A DNA stretch of 64,000 bases, from contig CAHIKZ030000954.1 in the NCBI GenBank assembly GCA_903632075.3, forward strand, positions 2,326,001-2,390,000, given 5' to 3'. Position numbers and translations under genes: made by a program. Below, piece by piece: positions 46,236 through 59,446 of this stretch. The stretch's first letter is position 1, and every line of letters starts with the position of its first letter. The notes below the pieces were generated by a model. That model was given only the letters and a program-made list of their open reading frames with translations. It did not search any database and was not told where the DNA came from. Origin of the DNA: Acanthosepion pharaonis (lineage: Eukaryota > Mollusca > Cephalopoda > Sepiida > Sepiidae).

Positions 46236-49037
46236 CCTCTTCCAGGGTGGAGTAACAGCAATCACCCCCAAAACTCCTTGGAAAATCCAGAGATTTCCTA
46301 AAGTGGTCTACCCACACATCCCTTTTCTCAATTCATGAAATCTCTGAAATCGAGTCTCTTTTCTTTTTTTAGTTATCAGTAATATTTGACAAATATTGCA
46401 AATGTTGGTTTGCTTCCTTGATTAAAACGAGTTCATGTCTTCATAGTTACTTTTGTATTTTCTCATCTAGGGGGTGAGGAAAAGGGACAAAGAATAAGAA
46501 AGCTTGTCTTTTCTGGCTGCTACCTTCCCTTGAGGAAAAGTTAAGATAAAAGGTGTCGGACAACTAAACATCTCCAAAGAAATTAATTTACACTTATTGT
46601 AGTTGAAAGGGAAATAAATTATTTTACAGTAATAAAATTTTTAAGTAAAGTAAAATCTTTAAAAAAAAAAAAAAATTTTTTTGCTTTTATAATTTGAACA
46701 ACTGAGGAAATTTTATTCATGCTGAAAAAAAAATACTTTCTGACATCCTCTATCATGTGTATTTATGGGTAACTTTTGGCAACAGTTTAGATAACTAACA
46801 AGTCTGAGAATCGAATTTGAATCAGAAAATGTAGATGATAGAATAGAAAATCTTATTTTTAATGTGGGTAGGCTAATGACCTGTACTAGCTTTTATTGTA
46901 AGTGAAATTGAGATTTATTAAAAGTTAAATCTGGCATGTACAAATGTGTGAACGGCTTGTAGACATTTGGTCAGATGTCATCAAACTGCTGCTTTCAGAG
47001 AACAATGACATTTTATTTCCAGTGAAACTGCAGATTTTTGACATTGATCTGTTTCTGATAAAATATCTGTGCCATAAAACATTGCTTCCTTTCCGTGTAG
47101 ATGATCATTTTTTTTATCTGTTTCCAAAAAAGGGAAATGGGCTAACAAAAGACGTTTACATACAGAATTGCAACAGACTGTTCATCACATAGAAAAACTT
47201 GTATGGCTGACTCCTGGATCCATTTGTGAAGAAAAAATGTCTTTCCCACATGATTGACAGAAAACAAGACAGAAAGTCTGTGATGACATCAGTCAGGGAA
47301 GAGTTGGTGGCTACTGGAAATGTAAAGAATTTCACCAAGCATGAAGACCATCTGGATACTTTTGTCTAGCAACAACGAATATCAAAAACTGGAACATTGT
47401 TGCAAATTGCTGGTACTTTTGTCACTAAGGAAATTGTCATTGACAGTTATGAAATGCCAGACTTTGGTCACAGTGAATTATCATGGACTATTTGGCCACA
47501 GTTGGAAGTGCTTGGAATGTTACCATGTGCTTCCAATGCCTTGAGCCTAAGAAAAAAGGCAGGAAGAACTGAAGACCAAAAAATGCATGCTTGAAAGTTA
47601 CACGCAAGATTTGCTCAAGCGAATGTGGAGAAAGCTGATAAGAATCAGAAAATCACACTTATCACAAAGCTTTTGTTGCACATCAGCAATGGACTATCAG
47701 AGTAGGGGTAGCTAAAATGTGTTGTCCTTTTGTGAAGACTTGTTGGTAGTTGTGTTCATTAAAACCGCTATATTAAGCTTCACAAGAAATGTGCAGCCAT
47801 CAAGAATTTTTCTAACATTCGTCCAGTTAGCTTAAATGTGTAGCAGTTTGAATTAAAGTGTCTAATTCAAAATAAGTGTAGTAGAACTCCAAACTAGAAT
47901 GCTACACAAAATATGTAACATAAGCAGGTCTGCATTCAGTTGTTTTTTGGTTTTTTTTAGCCTTGAACTTGGAATTATTCACTGCTTTCAACTGATCCAT
48001 GTGACATGAATTATTGGAACTAGTTATAACCTTTCTTTGATTATCTTGGGTCGATTTTTGACTTTTTTTAAAATATCAAAAAGAATAATGTACCGAAAGT
48101 TGTGTATAGACCAGTTAAGTACTGATACAAAAAATTAGATCTGTCACTTCAACGTTTTTTTGAGCATTTGGCATCAAAGATTGTAGAGAAAAATGCACTG
48201 AAAAATCCACGATTTTGCAAGATTTAGACTAAATATTGTTAAAAAAGAAACAATTTCACTATTTAAATCGGGGAATGTTATTTTGTTTTATCTAAATTAA
48301 ATAAAATGTAGAAATTATAAGTAAACTTCAAATTGAAAATTTGTCCCCCCCCCCATTATCACTGACGATTTTGAAATGCTGTTTTTTGCCTCGTGAATTA
48401 AGCAGTATTAGTTGAATACATTAAAAAAATTGCTTTTTTCTATTTTGAATGAAAATACAACAAACAAATATGAAAAAATAAAGAATAGTTTAATAGGGCT
48501 TAATATACAGAGTCAAATTTATTCGATATATGAACCCTCAGATGAAATTGATGGTCTCAATTTCTGACACAAAGCTTTTGATATTATGTGCTGGTGCCTT
48601 GCTTCAAAGCCATACACAGATTGGGAAGCTTCTGTTGTTAACTTGACTGCCCGTTCCATGCCTTGAGAATGGGAGGCAAATCTAAAAAGTCAAGTTTTCG
48701 TACCATTTAATAATTATTCCAAGTTCATTTTCTGTGAGTGGTGGTTCACAAACTCCCTTAATGACAGATCTTTTAACTGTCTCAGTGCATAGCTTTAAAT
48801 TTGATAGTTGTGATTCTTTTTAATTTTTTCTTGGTTTGCTCCCCACTCTTGAAAGAATATAAAAATTAATTTGATTTATTTTTTTAAAAATGCACTCTGT
48901 ACTGCTTTAATATTTATGGTGAAATTAGATAAAATCCTTAAAATGATTCCATAAATCGGTAAAACGAATTTAGTCAATTTTATATGAATAAATATTTACT
49001 AACCTAATGACCAAAATTCTTTTTATAGCTTCTTCCC
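45570..49037. other. Intergenic DNA, no firm gene
   Basis: Contains (GT)n at 45706-45720, a T-run at 46197-46230, and at 46940-47720 a coding-like but frame-broken stretch on + (for example SVMTSVREELVATGNVKNF). It was not matched to any family and may be mobile-element debris. Confidence 0.4.
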
Positions 49038-50172
49038 TCACTTCCCGTTCATCAGATTTGACCAATGAATATAATTTTCAGGCAGTAAGGCGAAAGCATT
49101 GTATTGTATATTTTTCAATGTGATCTGTTGGATTTCATATGGTTGCTTCCTAATCCTTTGGATCATATTGAAAATATACATTTGCTGATTGTGGAACTTA
49201 TTTCTTTTATTTTCAAACTGGCAAATGGCATACACATTCACAATAAAATTTATTAAACTGTGGAGTCTGGTTGAAATATTTTGTGGGTATGCATTATGAG
49301 TCCATAAGCACATCAGACTGATGCCTAAAGTTAACCACCTTGCCTGGTTTAATGGACCAATTTTCCATGATAAAAATCTAGAATCCACCTTACCCCTAGA
49401 AAAACCCACCGTATATTCATAAAGAATTCTTTGGTCACAACTAAGGGTATCTGCATTTTCAATTTTAAAAATAGAATCCAGAGGACTGCCAACAGCTGAA
49501 AATGATATTTGGGGTAAGTTATGGTAATCATTTGCACGTAATCTTCGAAGTGGACCATTGAATGTGGCAGGGCTTTTTTGTGGTACCATCTACATGTTTA
49601 AAAAGAGCTCTAAACAGAAGTTTATTTTGGTGCAAGGAGCAACCAATAGTATGAAGATTTCTAGAGGTGCAGCAAATCCACCTTCACAACCTGAATTGGC
49701 ATTAGTGTGTCAACAAGGATAGCCTTGATAGTGCTCACTGTTGAATTCATGCAAAACATCAGCCACTTGCTCGGCAAGAACCACAACAATTGCACCAATA
49801 TTAGGAAGAGCCTTAGGTGTCAGATATTCACTTTCATATGTAATCTTTGTGACAGTCAAGTGGCATTCTGGTCTCTTGGTCTTTTTTTCAGTCTTCTCTC
49901 CATTTTCCTCCACTATTTCCTTGTACATTCGTGTGTCTTTGTCAGTTCTCCCATCAACTCCAATACAAAGATTTGCCACCTTTTCATCATGCTGTTGATG
50001 AGCATTTGTTTTCACTTTAACCTTTGCTCTATCAATTTTGCATTTATCTATATAAATATCTTTTTATATTAATTTTGCGGATAAGAAAGCCCATAGCCCT
50101 CAAATCAAAGAGCAATGCATTTGCAAGGCTGGCTCCAAGATTGTAAGATACATCACCCATGATCAACTCTAG
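49038..50172 (-). pseudogene. Decayed protein of a multi-copy invertebrate mobile-element family
   Basis: Transcript order on the - strand: ELIMGDVSYNLGASLANALL at about 50165-50106, CIGVDGRTDKDTRMY with YESEYLTPKALPNIGA at 50015-49710, then the 183-codon stretch 49589-49038 with KSPATFNGPLRRLRAN, GPLNQARWLTLGISLMCLWT, INFIVNVYAICQF and NIQYNAFALLPENYIHW. I recognise this order (CIGxDGRxDKDT, ...GPLxxxRWLT, ...NAxFxxPEN) from a large family of uncharacterised, repeated proteins in cnidarian, arthropod and mollusc genomes. The mechanism is unknown to me. Frameshifts near 49600-49700 and 50050 show it is broken. Confidence 0.65.
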
Positions 50173-50237
50173 AGCATACCGTGGAATTTTGATAAGGCTC
50201 GCCGCTATATAGCCTTATCAAAATTTCACGGTATGCT
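50173..50237. repeat. 27-bp hairpin next to the mobile-element pseudogene
   Basis: Arms 50173-50199 and 50211-50237 pair at 26 of 27 positions around an 11-nt loop. Arm core: ACCGTGGAATTTTGATAAGG. Confidence 0.9.
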
Positions 50238-50996
50238 AGGCCCTTTGGGATGTTTTTCCTGCCATTTTATTAAAATATCTGACAAAGAAAATATATGTAT
50301 TATCAGAAATTATACAAAAATATTTTTCAAAATAAATTGGAAAATAAAGTTTGAAATGCATTATTAAATTAAAAGTAATGTTTATTTACATAAAAGTAGA
50401 GTTAATTCCGGGATTAGCTTGTAAACAGGCTTTTTAATAAAACATTAATTTTCAAAATATAAACAATACTTATAAAAGTTGTATTTTTTTTAAATAGTTA
50501 AGTATATTTTGATGAAAAATAAAATAGATATTTGCGCTAGTTAAAAGTGTAAACAAAAATAAAACGAACATACAAAAGGAGGTAATTACTACCGGTAAAT
50601 ACCGAACAAATATCCAGTAAAAATGTTTTATTTGTAGTAATTACATGTAATTTAATAAGAGAATAGATAATAAACTCAAAAATATCCATTATTAAGCGTT
50701 ATTTTCTTTTTTTTCTTTTCGTTAAGTCTTGGTTTTAATTTAACATACACGTCTCCGGTGACACCATTATGATGATAAAATTCGCGATTTATTTTGTCTT
50801 TAAGATCGATTGCTCAAATAAATACGAAGTTTTGAAGAAAGATAATTTTGTGGTAATTTTTGACGTTATTTTGCAACTTTCCTCGAGTTATTTTTTACAG
50901 TTCCAAAATCGACCTACCCTATTGATTATATACAGTAACTTGGGTAATGAAGATAAACATTCGATTGTGTTAAAATTCAGTAGGTTTCTCTTGCTT

Positions 50997-51041
<45 letters not shown>

Positions 51042-52539
51042 TTATTTGTTTTGTTTTACATTTCATCTCAAAATGTTTGCCAGACTTTAGTTCAAATGCA
51101 GTTTGCAGTGGAAGGGTAAAAGGTCTCATCTTTGTAGATATCCCCCAAGATAAGTCCAATATTTAGGATTCTTTGAAAATGACTTTTATTAAAGAGAAAG
51201 TTCACAAGCACTTACACCATTGGCTGAAATGTGTTTTGGTCAAAATTTTTTTTTTTTTTTTTTTTTTTTTTATGAATCTTAATAGAATTCAATTTCTTTA
51301 GTTCTTTTAATATGGTTATTGTAACAGCATTAAATTACATGGTGATTTAGAGGGACAACTAAATTAGATGATAATTATTAAAATTGTCAAAATTAAAAAT
51401 AAATTTAACAGTTCCAAGGAGAATTGAACCCAGAATTAACTAATCAAGACTTTAAAATTGAGCAAAACTAATCCTCTATCCACTTTCATATTGAGATTTG
51501 ATTAGCCGTGTTTTGTTGCTGCAAAATTTTTAAAGTGCTTGTAATTCTTTAACAACTGTGTTTTTTTTTGTTTTTTTTGCTCCTTCCAATTCCTCTCTGG
51601 AGTCTGAGTGTTTGTAGTAAACAGTGTGGTGCAGATGTGGAAGGCAGACACCAGTGGAGTATCCAGATAAGTTTTGGAAATCTGAAGTGACTAACAGGGT
51701 TAAATGTCTTAGATTCAGAAGTTTCTTTACATTATACTATCTGTCCAAAATGTTTTTCTTACAAATTATTCTTGACAAAACAAAAACGTTTGGTGTTGTA
51801 ATTTATTTATGTTAATGGGCCAAGAACAATTATCTTTAAAGATATATAGAAAGATACTAAAAGTACTATTAAAACAAAAAAACAAACCCTCTTAAAAAGT
51901 AATGTCAAATTTTGGAGTGAGGTGCTGTCTATAGAAACAAAGATGACAGTTGATGAGGCCCAACAAAAAGTTGAAGTGAAAAATTGTAAGGAAACCCAGT
52001 AAATTTATTAATTCCTATATCCAATTTTGGAATGTTTACTTATGACAAGGTTCATTCTGCAGTACTTTCAGATGTTAAAGATCACTAAATGATTGATGAT
52101 TGATCCGAGATTAACTTTTTGGAGATCAGTGCAGTTGACTTTATACATACATAAGATGCTGAAGTGTAGTAGTGTTCATTTCAGTTGGGGCAGGTGAAAT
52201 ATTTGAGAGTCATTGATAAGCTGATATCTAAATATGTTAGTGTAGGTATCCACTTTAAAAAAAAAAAAAAAAAATTGGATTTTAATGAAGCTTTCAGAAC
52301 TTATTCCTAATTACATTAAACTTTATATTGGTTTTATGAAATCAAGAAATTAAGTTTTCACCACTTAATATTTATATTAATTAAAAAGCTGAATTTGAAG
52401 GGGGGAAGCTATGTACTTAAAACCACTAAAATATAAAATGCAATAAAACTAAGACAATTAGAAAAATTCTATTTATAGAGGCAATTAAGTTTTTAATCTT
52501 AAAATTCTATATTAATTTCACTCCCTTTTAGATCAGTAT

Positions 52540-52745
52540 AAGCTATATTTACTAAATTGAAAAGTTTAGTACAAATCAATAAACACCAGTATTTTTTAAA
52601 TTTTGTATAAAAATCCATTTTTGTAGATGGAATTCATGACATCAGAAAAGTGATGACTAGTAAATATAAAGCCAAAGTATAAAATTCAAGTCATTACTGA
52701 GCATTTCCCCCAAATTCAAGAACACAGTAGATAAAAATTATAAAG
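52540..52745. repeat. AT-rich interspersed repeat, copy 3
   Basis: Third copy, more diverged (AAGCTATATTTACTAAATTG, ATCAATAAACACCAGT, TATAAAGCCAAAGTA). It may extend to about 52930, where AAATCAGATTAAT matches 1834-1850 downstream of copy 1. Confidence 0.5.
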
Positions 52746-53373
52746 GACACTTACATTCAATTAAGCCCCTGTAGGAATATATTAAAACAAAGCTATCAAA
52801 CACCTACCATCGTGTGTAGCTAATGGCAGTGGAGGCATGTGGAATTTCTGTAATATTTTCAACTTAAAATATTGCTTTCAAATCAGATTAATTATACATT
52901 AAATCAATTAATATTCCTCAATTTCAGAAGATTTTTTTTGAAGATTTGATCGAAATACATTACAATAAATGCAGGCAAAAAAAAAAAAAAAAAAACACGG
53001 AAATTTACAAACATATCCAGTCTATAAATTGGATTGGAAAAAAGAAAGATGAAATTTAATGTTTTCAATAAATACTAACTTCAAATTAAGACTAAAATAA
53101 AAGCTAAGTTTATTTTAAAATAGTAGATCACATGAATCTGGAGGCACATGTATTAATGGTTTGTAAATTGATCACTTATGTGCAATTACATGAAATTAGA
53201 GCTTTTTTTTTTTTTTTTTGTTACTCTTATTACTGAGTTTCAGTGTGTTTAAGTTGTCAACATTAATTTTTACTGGGAATTCTCGTATGTGTGTGGAAGG
53301 AGAACGGGTACACCAGTAAATAATTTAATAGTTCATCCAAGTTGGGAGATGATATTCTCTGTAGTAATGCCAG

Positions 53374-53378
<5 letters not shown>

Positions 53379-53438
<60 letters not shown>
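53379..53438. repeat. 60-nt poly-T followed by (ATTT)n
   Basis: Uninterrupted T-run then ATTTATTTATTTATTT. Possibly the poly-A tail of a - strand retroelement insertion; assembly accuracy of the length is doubtful. Confidence 0.85.
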
Positions 53439-53440
<2 letters not shown>

Positions 53441-54192
53441 TTATTTATTTATTTAAGATCTTAGAGTTGTCTGCCATTGAGACGAAAAGAACAAAACAAA
53501 ACAAAATTACAGAAAAAAAAAAAAAAAAAAATTGAACAATAAAATATTTAAAAATTTATTGGAAATAATCAGATTTGTAATCAGTTTTTACAAAGACTTG
53601 ATAAAAGTTCTTACATTCAATGTCGCTTAAAAGTATTTAATTACACATGATAATTAACATTTAGACAATAGGTTTAAATGTTCCAGGAGACAATATTGTT
53701 AGAATTTTAGTAAGAGCTTTGATTTAACAAGTATTGCTCATCTATTACCACCCTCCAACTATATTTAATACAGCAAGTGTGTTTTACTTAAGATCATCTC
53801 ATTTTAATATTTTACATGTCTGTAAAAGATATCACCTGAGAGCATTTATTGCTTTAGGTATCTTTGTCCATTCATAGCAATGAAGTTTTGGGTATAACTA
53901 ATAACCAACTGTCCCAATCAATGGTTGGCATAAAGCTTCCGAGACATCAACTTCAAATAAAAGGCTTACCAACAAGAAATACTGTAATTTAATCATTGTG
54001 TTGAAATTGCTTGAATGGTGGTGGGGGGGGGGAAGATTTAAAAGAATTCAATCCATTAAGTTTAAAGATTTTTCTTTATTTTATAAAACTTGATTTGCAG
54101 TACATAATCACAAAAATCAAGTGTTCTGTATTCATGGTCAAAGGAAAGAGGATGTAAAAGTTCTTTAGAATATTTATCTACTTAAAACAATT

Positions 54193-54198
<6 letters not shown>

Positions 54199-54263
<65 letters not shown>

Positions 54264-54264
54264 G
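54199..54264. repeat. (AT)n microsatellite
   Basis: About 33 units, nearly uninterrupted, between the two genes. Confidence 0.95.
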
Positions 54265-54484
54265 AGAAACACCTATATTAAGTAAGACTTAAAATTGGAG
54301 TTTTAAGTCTTTCACCCCCCCTCCACTACAGATTTTATTTTGTAATTAAATTAATGAATTTAAGAAATTTGAGGCTGCAAGTGGCTAATTATTTTATAGG
54401 ATTTTGAAGTTTTCAACCTTCAGCATTTAATCTTGTCTCAATGTTCAACCTGCACCCATGTCTATTCTACCATAATGACCTTTT

Positions 54485-54486
<2 letters not shown>

Positions 54487-54541
<55 letters not shown>
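54487..54541. repeat. 55-nt poly-A
   Basis: Uninterrupted A-run followed by GAAGAGAGG. The poly-Lys open frame across it is an artefact. Confidence 0.9.
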
Positions 54542-54543
<2 letters not shown>

Positions 54544-54726
54544 AGAGAGGTCACTATGTGAGTGACTTCCTGAGAGGCTATATTTACAGGCTTGGGTTTG
54601 AGAATGTTAAAAGCTACTGGTTTTGTAAAATGTATAAAATTTTACAGAAAATGACATACTAAATATTCCTTTAAATAAATTCAAGTATTCGTTTTATGCA
54701 ATGAGATTTGATTTGAATTAAAAGAG

Positions 54727-54757
<31 letters not shown>

Positions 54758-55559
54758 AGCTGCAAGTTTTCATTGTTACTTCAAACATTAACTGTAAAAT
54801 TAGAGCTTAAAATATTAAAGCTTGTTAGCTGCTTCTTGCAAGAATTCTATTTTAAACAGTAATGCTATACAACTAAGCAATAGCTTAACATTAGATGCAA
54901 CAGAAGATTTGCTGCACAAAAGCTTTGGGAGGAGGGAGAATTAGGCATAAGTTTTATGTTAGTTTCAGATTGTGTTTAATTGTCATTAAGATGCAATATA
55001 ACTTAAACTATTAAAAGATACCTAGTCGTACACATGCTGTTAAATTTCAGCTAGTCTACACTACATTCATTGTCAGGTGTATCCTATGAGAGGGGGTGAA
55101 ATCCTTTTTATTGCCTCACTACACCCCTCATGGAATGTACTTGAGTGGCTGAAAAGTGGAGCCAGTCAAAACATTAACAGCATGTACAGGAAGAGGTTAA
55201 TTGCCTAGACAATATAAAACATTTTTCTCCAATTAGGCTCTCTAATATTGCTACAAATTTAGGGTAAAAAGATTAAGACCATTTTAAATGTGTACAGTGA
55301 AAAGGAACTTGTTTTTAAAGTTGTGGCTTCCACCATCTGTGATGAACAATATCCAGTTGTTTCAGTAATCAACCATCCTTTGTTCAAATTGCAAGAAAAG
55401 AGGGTGAAAAGGGGGCTAATAAGTCTTAAAAATTAAGTTTTACTTCACAATACTTTTAAATTTTATTCATTATATTTAATAGACTTTTTGAAAAGGAATT
55501 TCTTAGAGGAAGAAGAAAAAAAAAAGTTCTGAAAAGTGCCACTATTTATGGAAGACATT

Positions 55560-56198
55560 TTTATTTTTATTTTTTTTTTTAAGCATTAAATTAATATACA
55601 ATTAAAAAATTTAGATCACTGGCAGAAAAAGCCAATGAAAAACTTCAAATAAATTTTTATGAATATAAAACATGAAAAACGAGTGGAATTTTTTTTTTTT
55701 TTTTAAGGAGAGGGGGAATAAAGTTTTACATAAAATTTTTTTTCCTAAAATCATACATAGACAAAGAAATTAGAACAGCAGAGTTACTTTGCAGATTGCG
55801 AAAGAGGTACTCAGAAGTTTTTAATTATTGGGGGTGCGGGGAGATACAATTTTTCCCCTAATTTAAAAAGGGAAATTAGGGTCTTTCAAGACTACCCATT
55901 TCATTAAAAACACCCGAAATTCTGTACAAGAAAAAGTTTAACATGATCAGCCAAATAAATTTATATATTTAAGAAAAATAAAAGATAAAAAGGGAAATAT
56001 AGACGATTCTACGTGGTATGAATTAGTGGAAGAAAAATTTCAAATACCAAGAAAAGCTTAAAAGGAAGAGCTATTTACAGATGGTAGGATGGGGGGGGGT
56101 GAAAAATGGAGGGGGATCTTTCACATACACAAGCATACTCCTTTCATCGACAGATCCATAAATGAACAGGAGAAAAATAAGTGAAGGGGAGATGATAG
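55560..56198 (-). other. CCNA: Probable cyclin A 3' UTR
   Basis: After the stop, AATAAA on the - strand occurs within the T-rich stretch at 55560-55571, about 630 nt downstream. In DNA this AT-rich the signal is weak evidence, and the true end may differ. Confidence 0.25.
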
Positions 56199-56259
56199 TT
56201 ACTGGAATCTTAAACTCTTCACATCTGCCAATGGGTGAAGTGAGGAAGCTATGTGGTAT
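56199..56259 (-). CDS. CCNA: Cyclin A last coding exon and stop
   Basis: Acceptor TTTTTCCAG, 61 nt. It completes lysine 358 and encodes YHIASSLHPLADVKSLRFQ, then TAA at 56201-56199. The K-Y-H start matches the SKYHGV position of vertebrate cyclin A, which supports this as the final exon. Confidence 0.88.
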
Positions 56260-59200
56260 CTGGAAAAAAAAAAAAAGAAAAAAAAAAAGAGAAATGAAAC
56301 AGATCAAAACCATTGTAACAGTCATTATAAGAATAATCAGAGTACAGTCAGTCCCTTCCTTTAAGTGAAGCATGAGTATAATTAAATCTGGGCTATTAGT
56401 ACCCCTCCCCTCCAAAATTTGCTTCTAGTTTTGCAGTCTGGTAATAGGCAAGTGAAAGGGGGAACAAACTCACCACAAATTTTCCGTTTTCTCTTATGAC
56501 ATACTAAGATATCTTCAGCCATGACTCCATCTAAAACAAGGCTGGATTATATAAGCCAATGACTAAACTGCCTACTTTTTATTCTAGTGGAACTTTATCA
56601 TAAAAAAAAAAAAAAAAAAAAAAAGCCCCGAAAAATGGCGACTAAAGCACTGTAAAATATCCAATTTTAAGATTTAGATACCATACTTTCATTTATGCCC
56701 AACTATGATAGGAGGCAGGCTGAAAGTAAAGAAGCTATGTAGCCTAAGTTTCTTCCCCTTTGCCACGACAGAGCAAGGGCCTTATCCACTAGACATGCAT
56801 ATCAACAAATGCCTTATACAAGTGAAGAAAGATTTGTCTCTGAAATTTGCATCCATCTTAGTTTCACAAGTGTTTACATTGGTGAGGTATTTCTTTTCCA
56901 GTGACAACCTTTGTTAGGAGCTTACCTGTACTGTTAGTCAAAGTTAATGTGAGAATGTCAGCATACAATGTCTGTTACAGTCATTGGAGAATAAAATAAA
57001 AAATTTTAAATCAAAAGCCTGTGTATAGTATAACTGGTCACTGAAAAATGTAGGATTTTTGAAAAACAACTCACTACACTTGTGTATATATGGTATGTGT
57101 CTTTTTGCGGGTGTTAAGAGTGGGGGTATAAATTTACAGAAACCAACCCAATAAGATTTAGACTGGTTATTTTAGTGGAACAACTCCAAACCGAATAACA
57201 ACTCACTTTGTTTGTTGGTATTTTTGATAGATGGCTTGCTGAGGATGGGTTTTTGCATTTTTATGGGTTTCACACAGAAGCTTGGCACAGCACAAGAAGT
57301 CAACAACAGAATAGCCGGAAAGATTCTCCACAGCACTGGGCTATTTAAAAAAAAAAAAAAGTAAAATAAAAAAGAATGTAGCAAGAATCAAAATTAATCT
57401 CTTTAAATCTGGTATCAAATAGGTGCCAGTCACAAATATCAACTCTGGATCAGTGATTGTCAACCACGGCACTGAAATGTATGTGTGGAAGTGATGAAAG
57501 TTATTTTCAGTCATTGATTTTTATTGTATTTGAAGTCGTTTTATACTGTTCTTATATTGGACTTCAGTTATGTGAAGAGTCTTCATCATTTATAGGGGTT
57601 GAGGGCTCAAAATATTCAACTGTACCCATTGATTTTAGATTTCAATACAAGAGAAATATCCCACATTAGCTAAGAAGGTTTACAGTTTCATAGCAATTTT
57701 TATATGAAGCTCCCCAACCATAAATATGAAAAAAAAAAAAAAAAAAAATTTAGCCGAGTGTGCAGTTGCTTAAAAAGGTTGAGAAACATTGCTCTAGATA
57801 GTGATAAAATTCCAGGCCACAAACTTCTGAATATACAAATATGGCATTAAAGAGGCAGCAGGAATATGTAAATGTATTTCTAGTTAAGAATGAAAAAAAA
57901 TTACCGAATCATTCCCTCCAAAGGATCCTAGATTGCTAAAAAGAGCTTTGTTTAAACAAGTAGACTGGCGTTTGTATATTGTGCCAACCCTTTCGTAAGT
58001 TTAAAAATAAATTATTTAGATAAATCTAGTTGTACTGTGGCATTGGAAATTAGAGATTAAATCAATTTAAGTATTTGACTGATGAAGGAAAATCCCAAAA
58101 CATGTACAAACATTAAATTTTACCTGCATCATATAGAAGTTATATTTTCTTCAGATAACTACAGTATGAATAGACAAGCACACAATGAGCTAAGTCCAGA
58201 ATATTAGCAATTTTTAAAGTTGGTAACTTTCAGCAAACTACAGACATTTAAGGCAATTTTTTTTTTTTTTTTAAATTATGTGGGTATCATTAAATGGTCT
58301 TTTAGAAAGAGATAAAAACATGCATTTCTCATCAGGATATCAAGGTTGGCATTCAAATAAGTGTAAAACAGCAATTCCCAAAGTGGGAAGTAGAAAATTC
58401 TGGGGAAGTGGGAGGCAGATTGGAAAAAAAAAAAAAAAAAAAGGGGGGATTCTAAGATTCCCAACAATAGTAGCATTCAATTCCAATTGGAGGTTGACTA
58501 TACATTTGGGGATTGATAGGATCATTTTTGGAGACAACAGTTGGAAGGTAATGTTTGCAAAATATGGTGTGAGTGAATAAAAGAATTATGGCAGCAAAAG
58601 TCAATGCCATGAAACATTTGCATTTATGCCTAAAATTGGAGAGAAAGACTTCCTTGTATAGAAAAAAAAATTCCAAGAGATTTTGTTTAACCCTTCTAAC
58701 ATACTTACCCAGGGATCCTTCAAATCTAAAGTTTTTGCAGCCAGATAGAAAGCTGCAGCTGCAATGATGCTTGGCAAGAACTGAAGATAAGGGTTGGCAT
58801 CAAGAAGTGTTAATTCTATCAAGAACTGCAAAGAGGCAAAAAAAAAAAAAAAAAAAAAAGTTAGACTACAAATTCTAAAATACTCTTAAAAAAGAAATTC
58901 ACAGACTAAATTACCAACACATACATGAAATGACATCAAGTCACTTACCATGGAGAGGTATTTATGATGAGGATGGTTAAGGTTGGCCTCATGAAGGTAA
59001 TGCTCCAAGAACGTATTTGTGGTGGGAACAGCCACATTAAAAGAGAGAACTTTCAGAATCATTTGCTCCATTTTCAAGACCTGTGAATAGAAAACATTTT
59101 CAAAAGCTATTAATGGCTATTCACAACACCCATTTGAAAATAAAATAAATTGCTCCATTTAACAAAGTCTTGGTGGCAAAAAGGAGAAAAAAAAATAACA

Positions 59201-59415
59201 GAAATACTAACCTGGCTTCGAGTATATGTATCATCAGTAATGTAGACAAATTCACCAAGATCTGGAGCCTCAATTTCTTCAAATTTCCTGAAAGAAAGCT
59301 TGAGCAATTTAGATTTCCTGTCAAGAGTGGTGGAAATTGTTAAAAATCTCCAAGACAAATACATTTAAATTGTATTCAAAAAGATTTAAAAATTGTGAGC
59401 CATTTTAGCAGAGGG

Positions 59416-59446
<31 letters not shown>

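Larger units (their letters stand above)
50240..56198. other. Intergenic DNA between the mobile-element pseudogene and cyclin A
   Basis: Holds (TA)n at 51001-51040 and 54199-54264, a 60-nt T-run (53379-53438), a 55-nt A-run (54487-54541), a 35-nt A-run near 54729-54756, AT-rich repeat copy 3, and the presumed cyclin A 3' UTR at the right end. No gene recognised. Confidence 0.5.

Noticed and set aside
54441..54662. 73-codon frame with poly-Lys
   Set aside because: Reads through the 55-nt poly-A.
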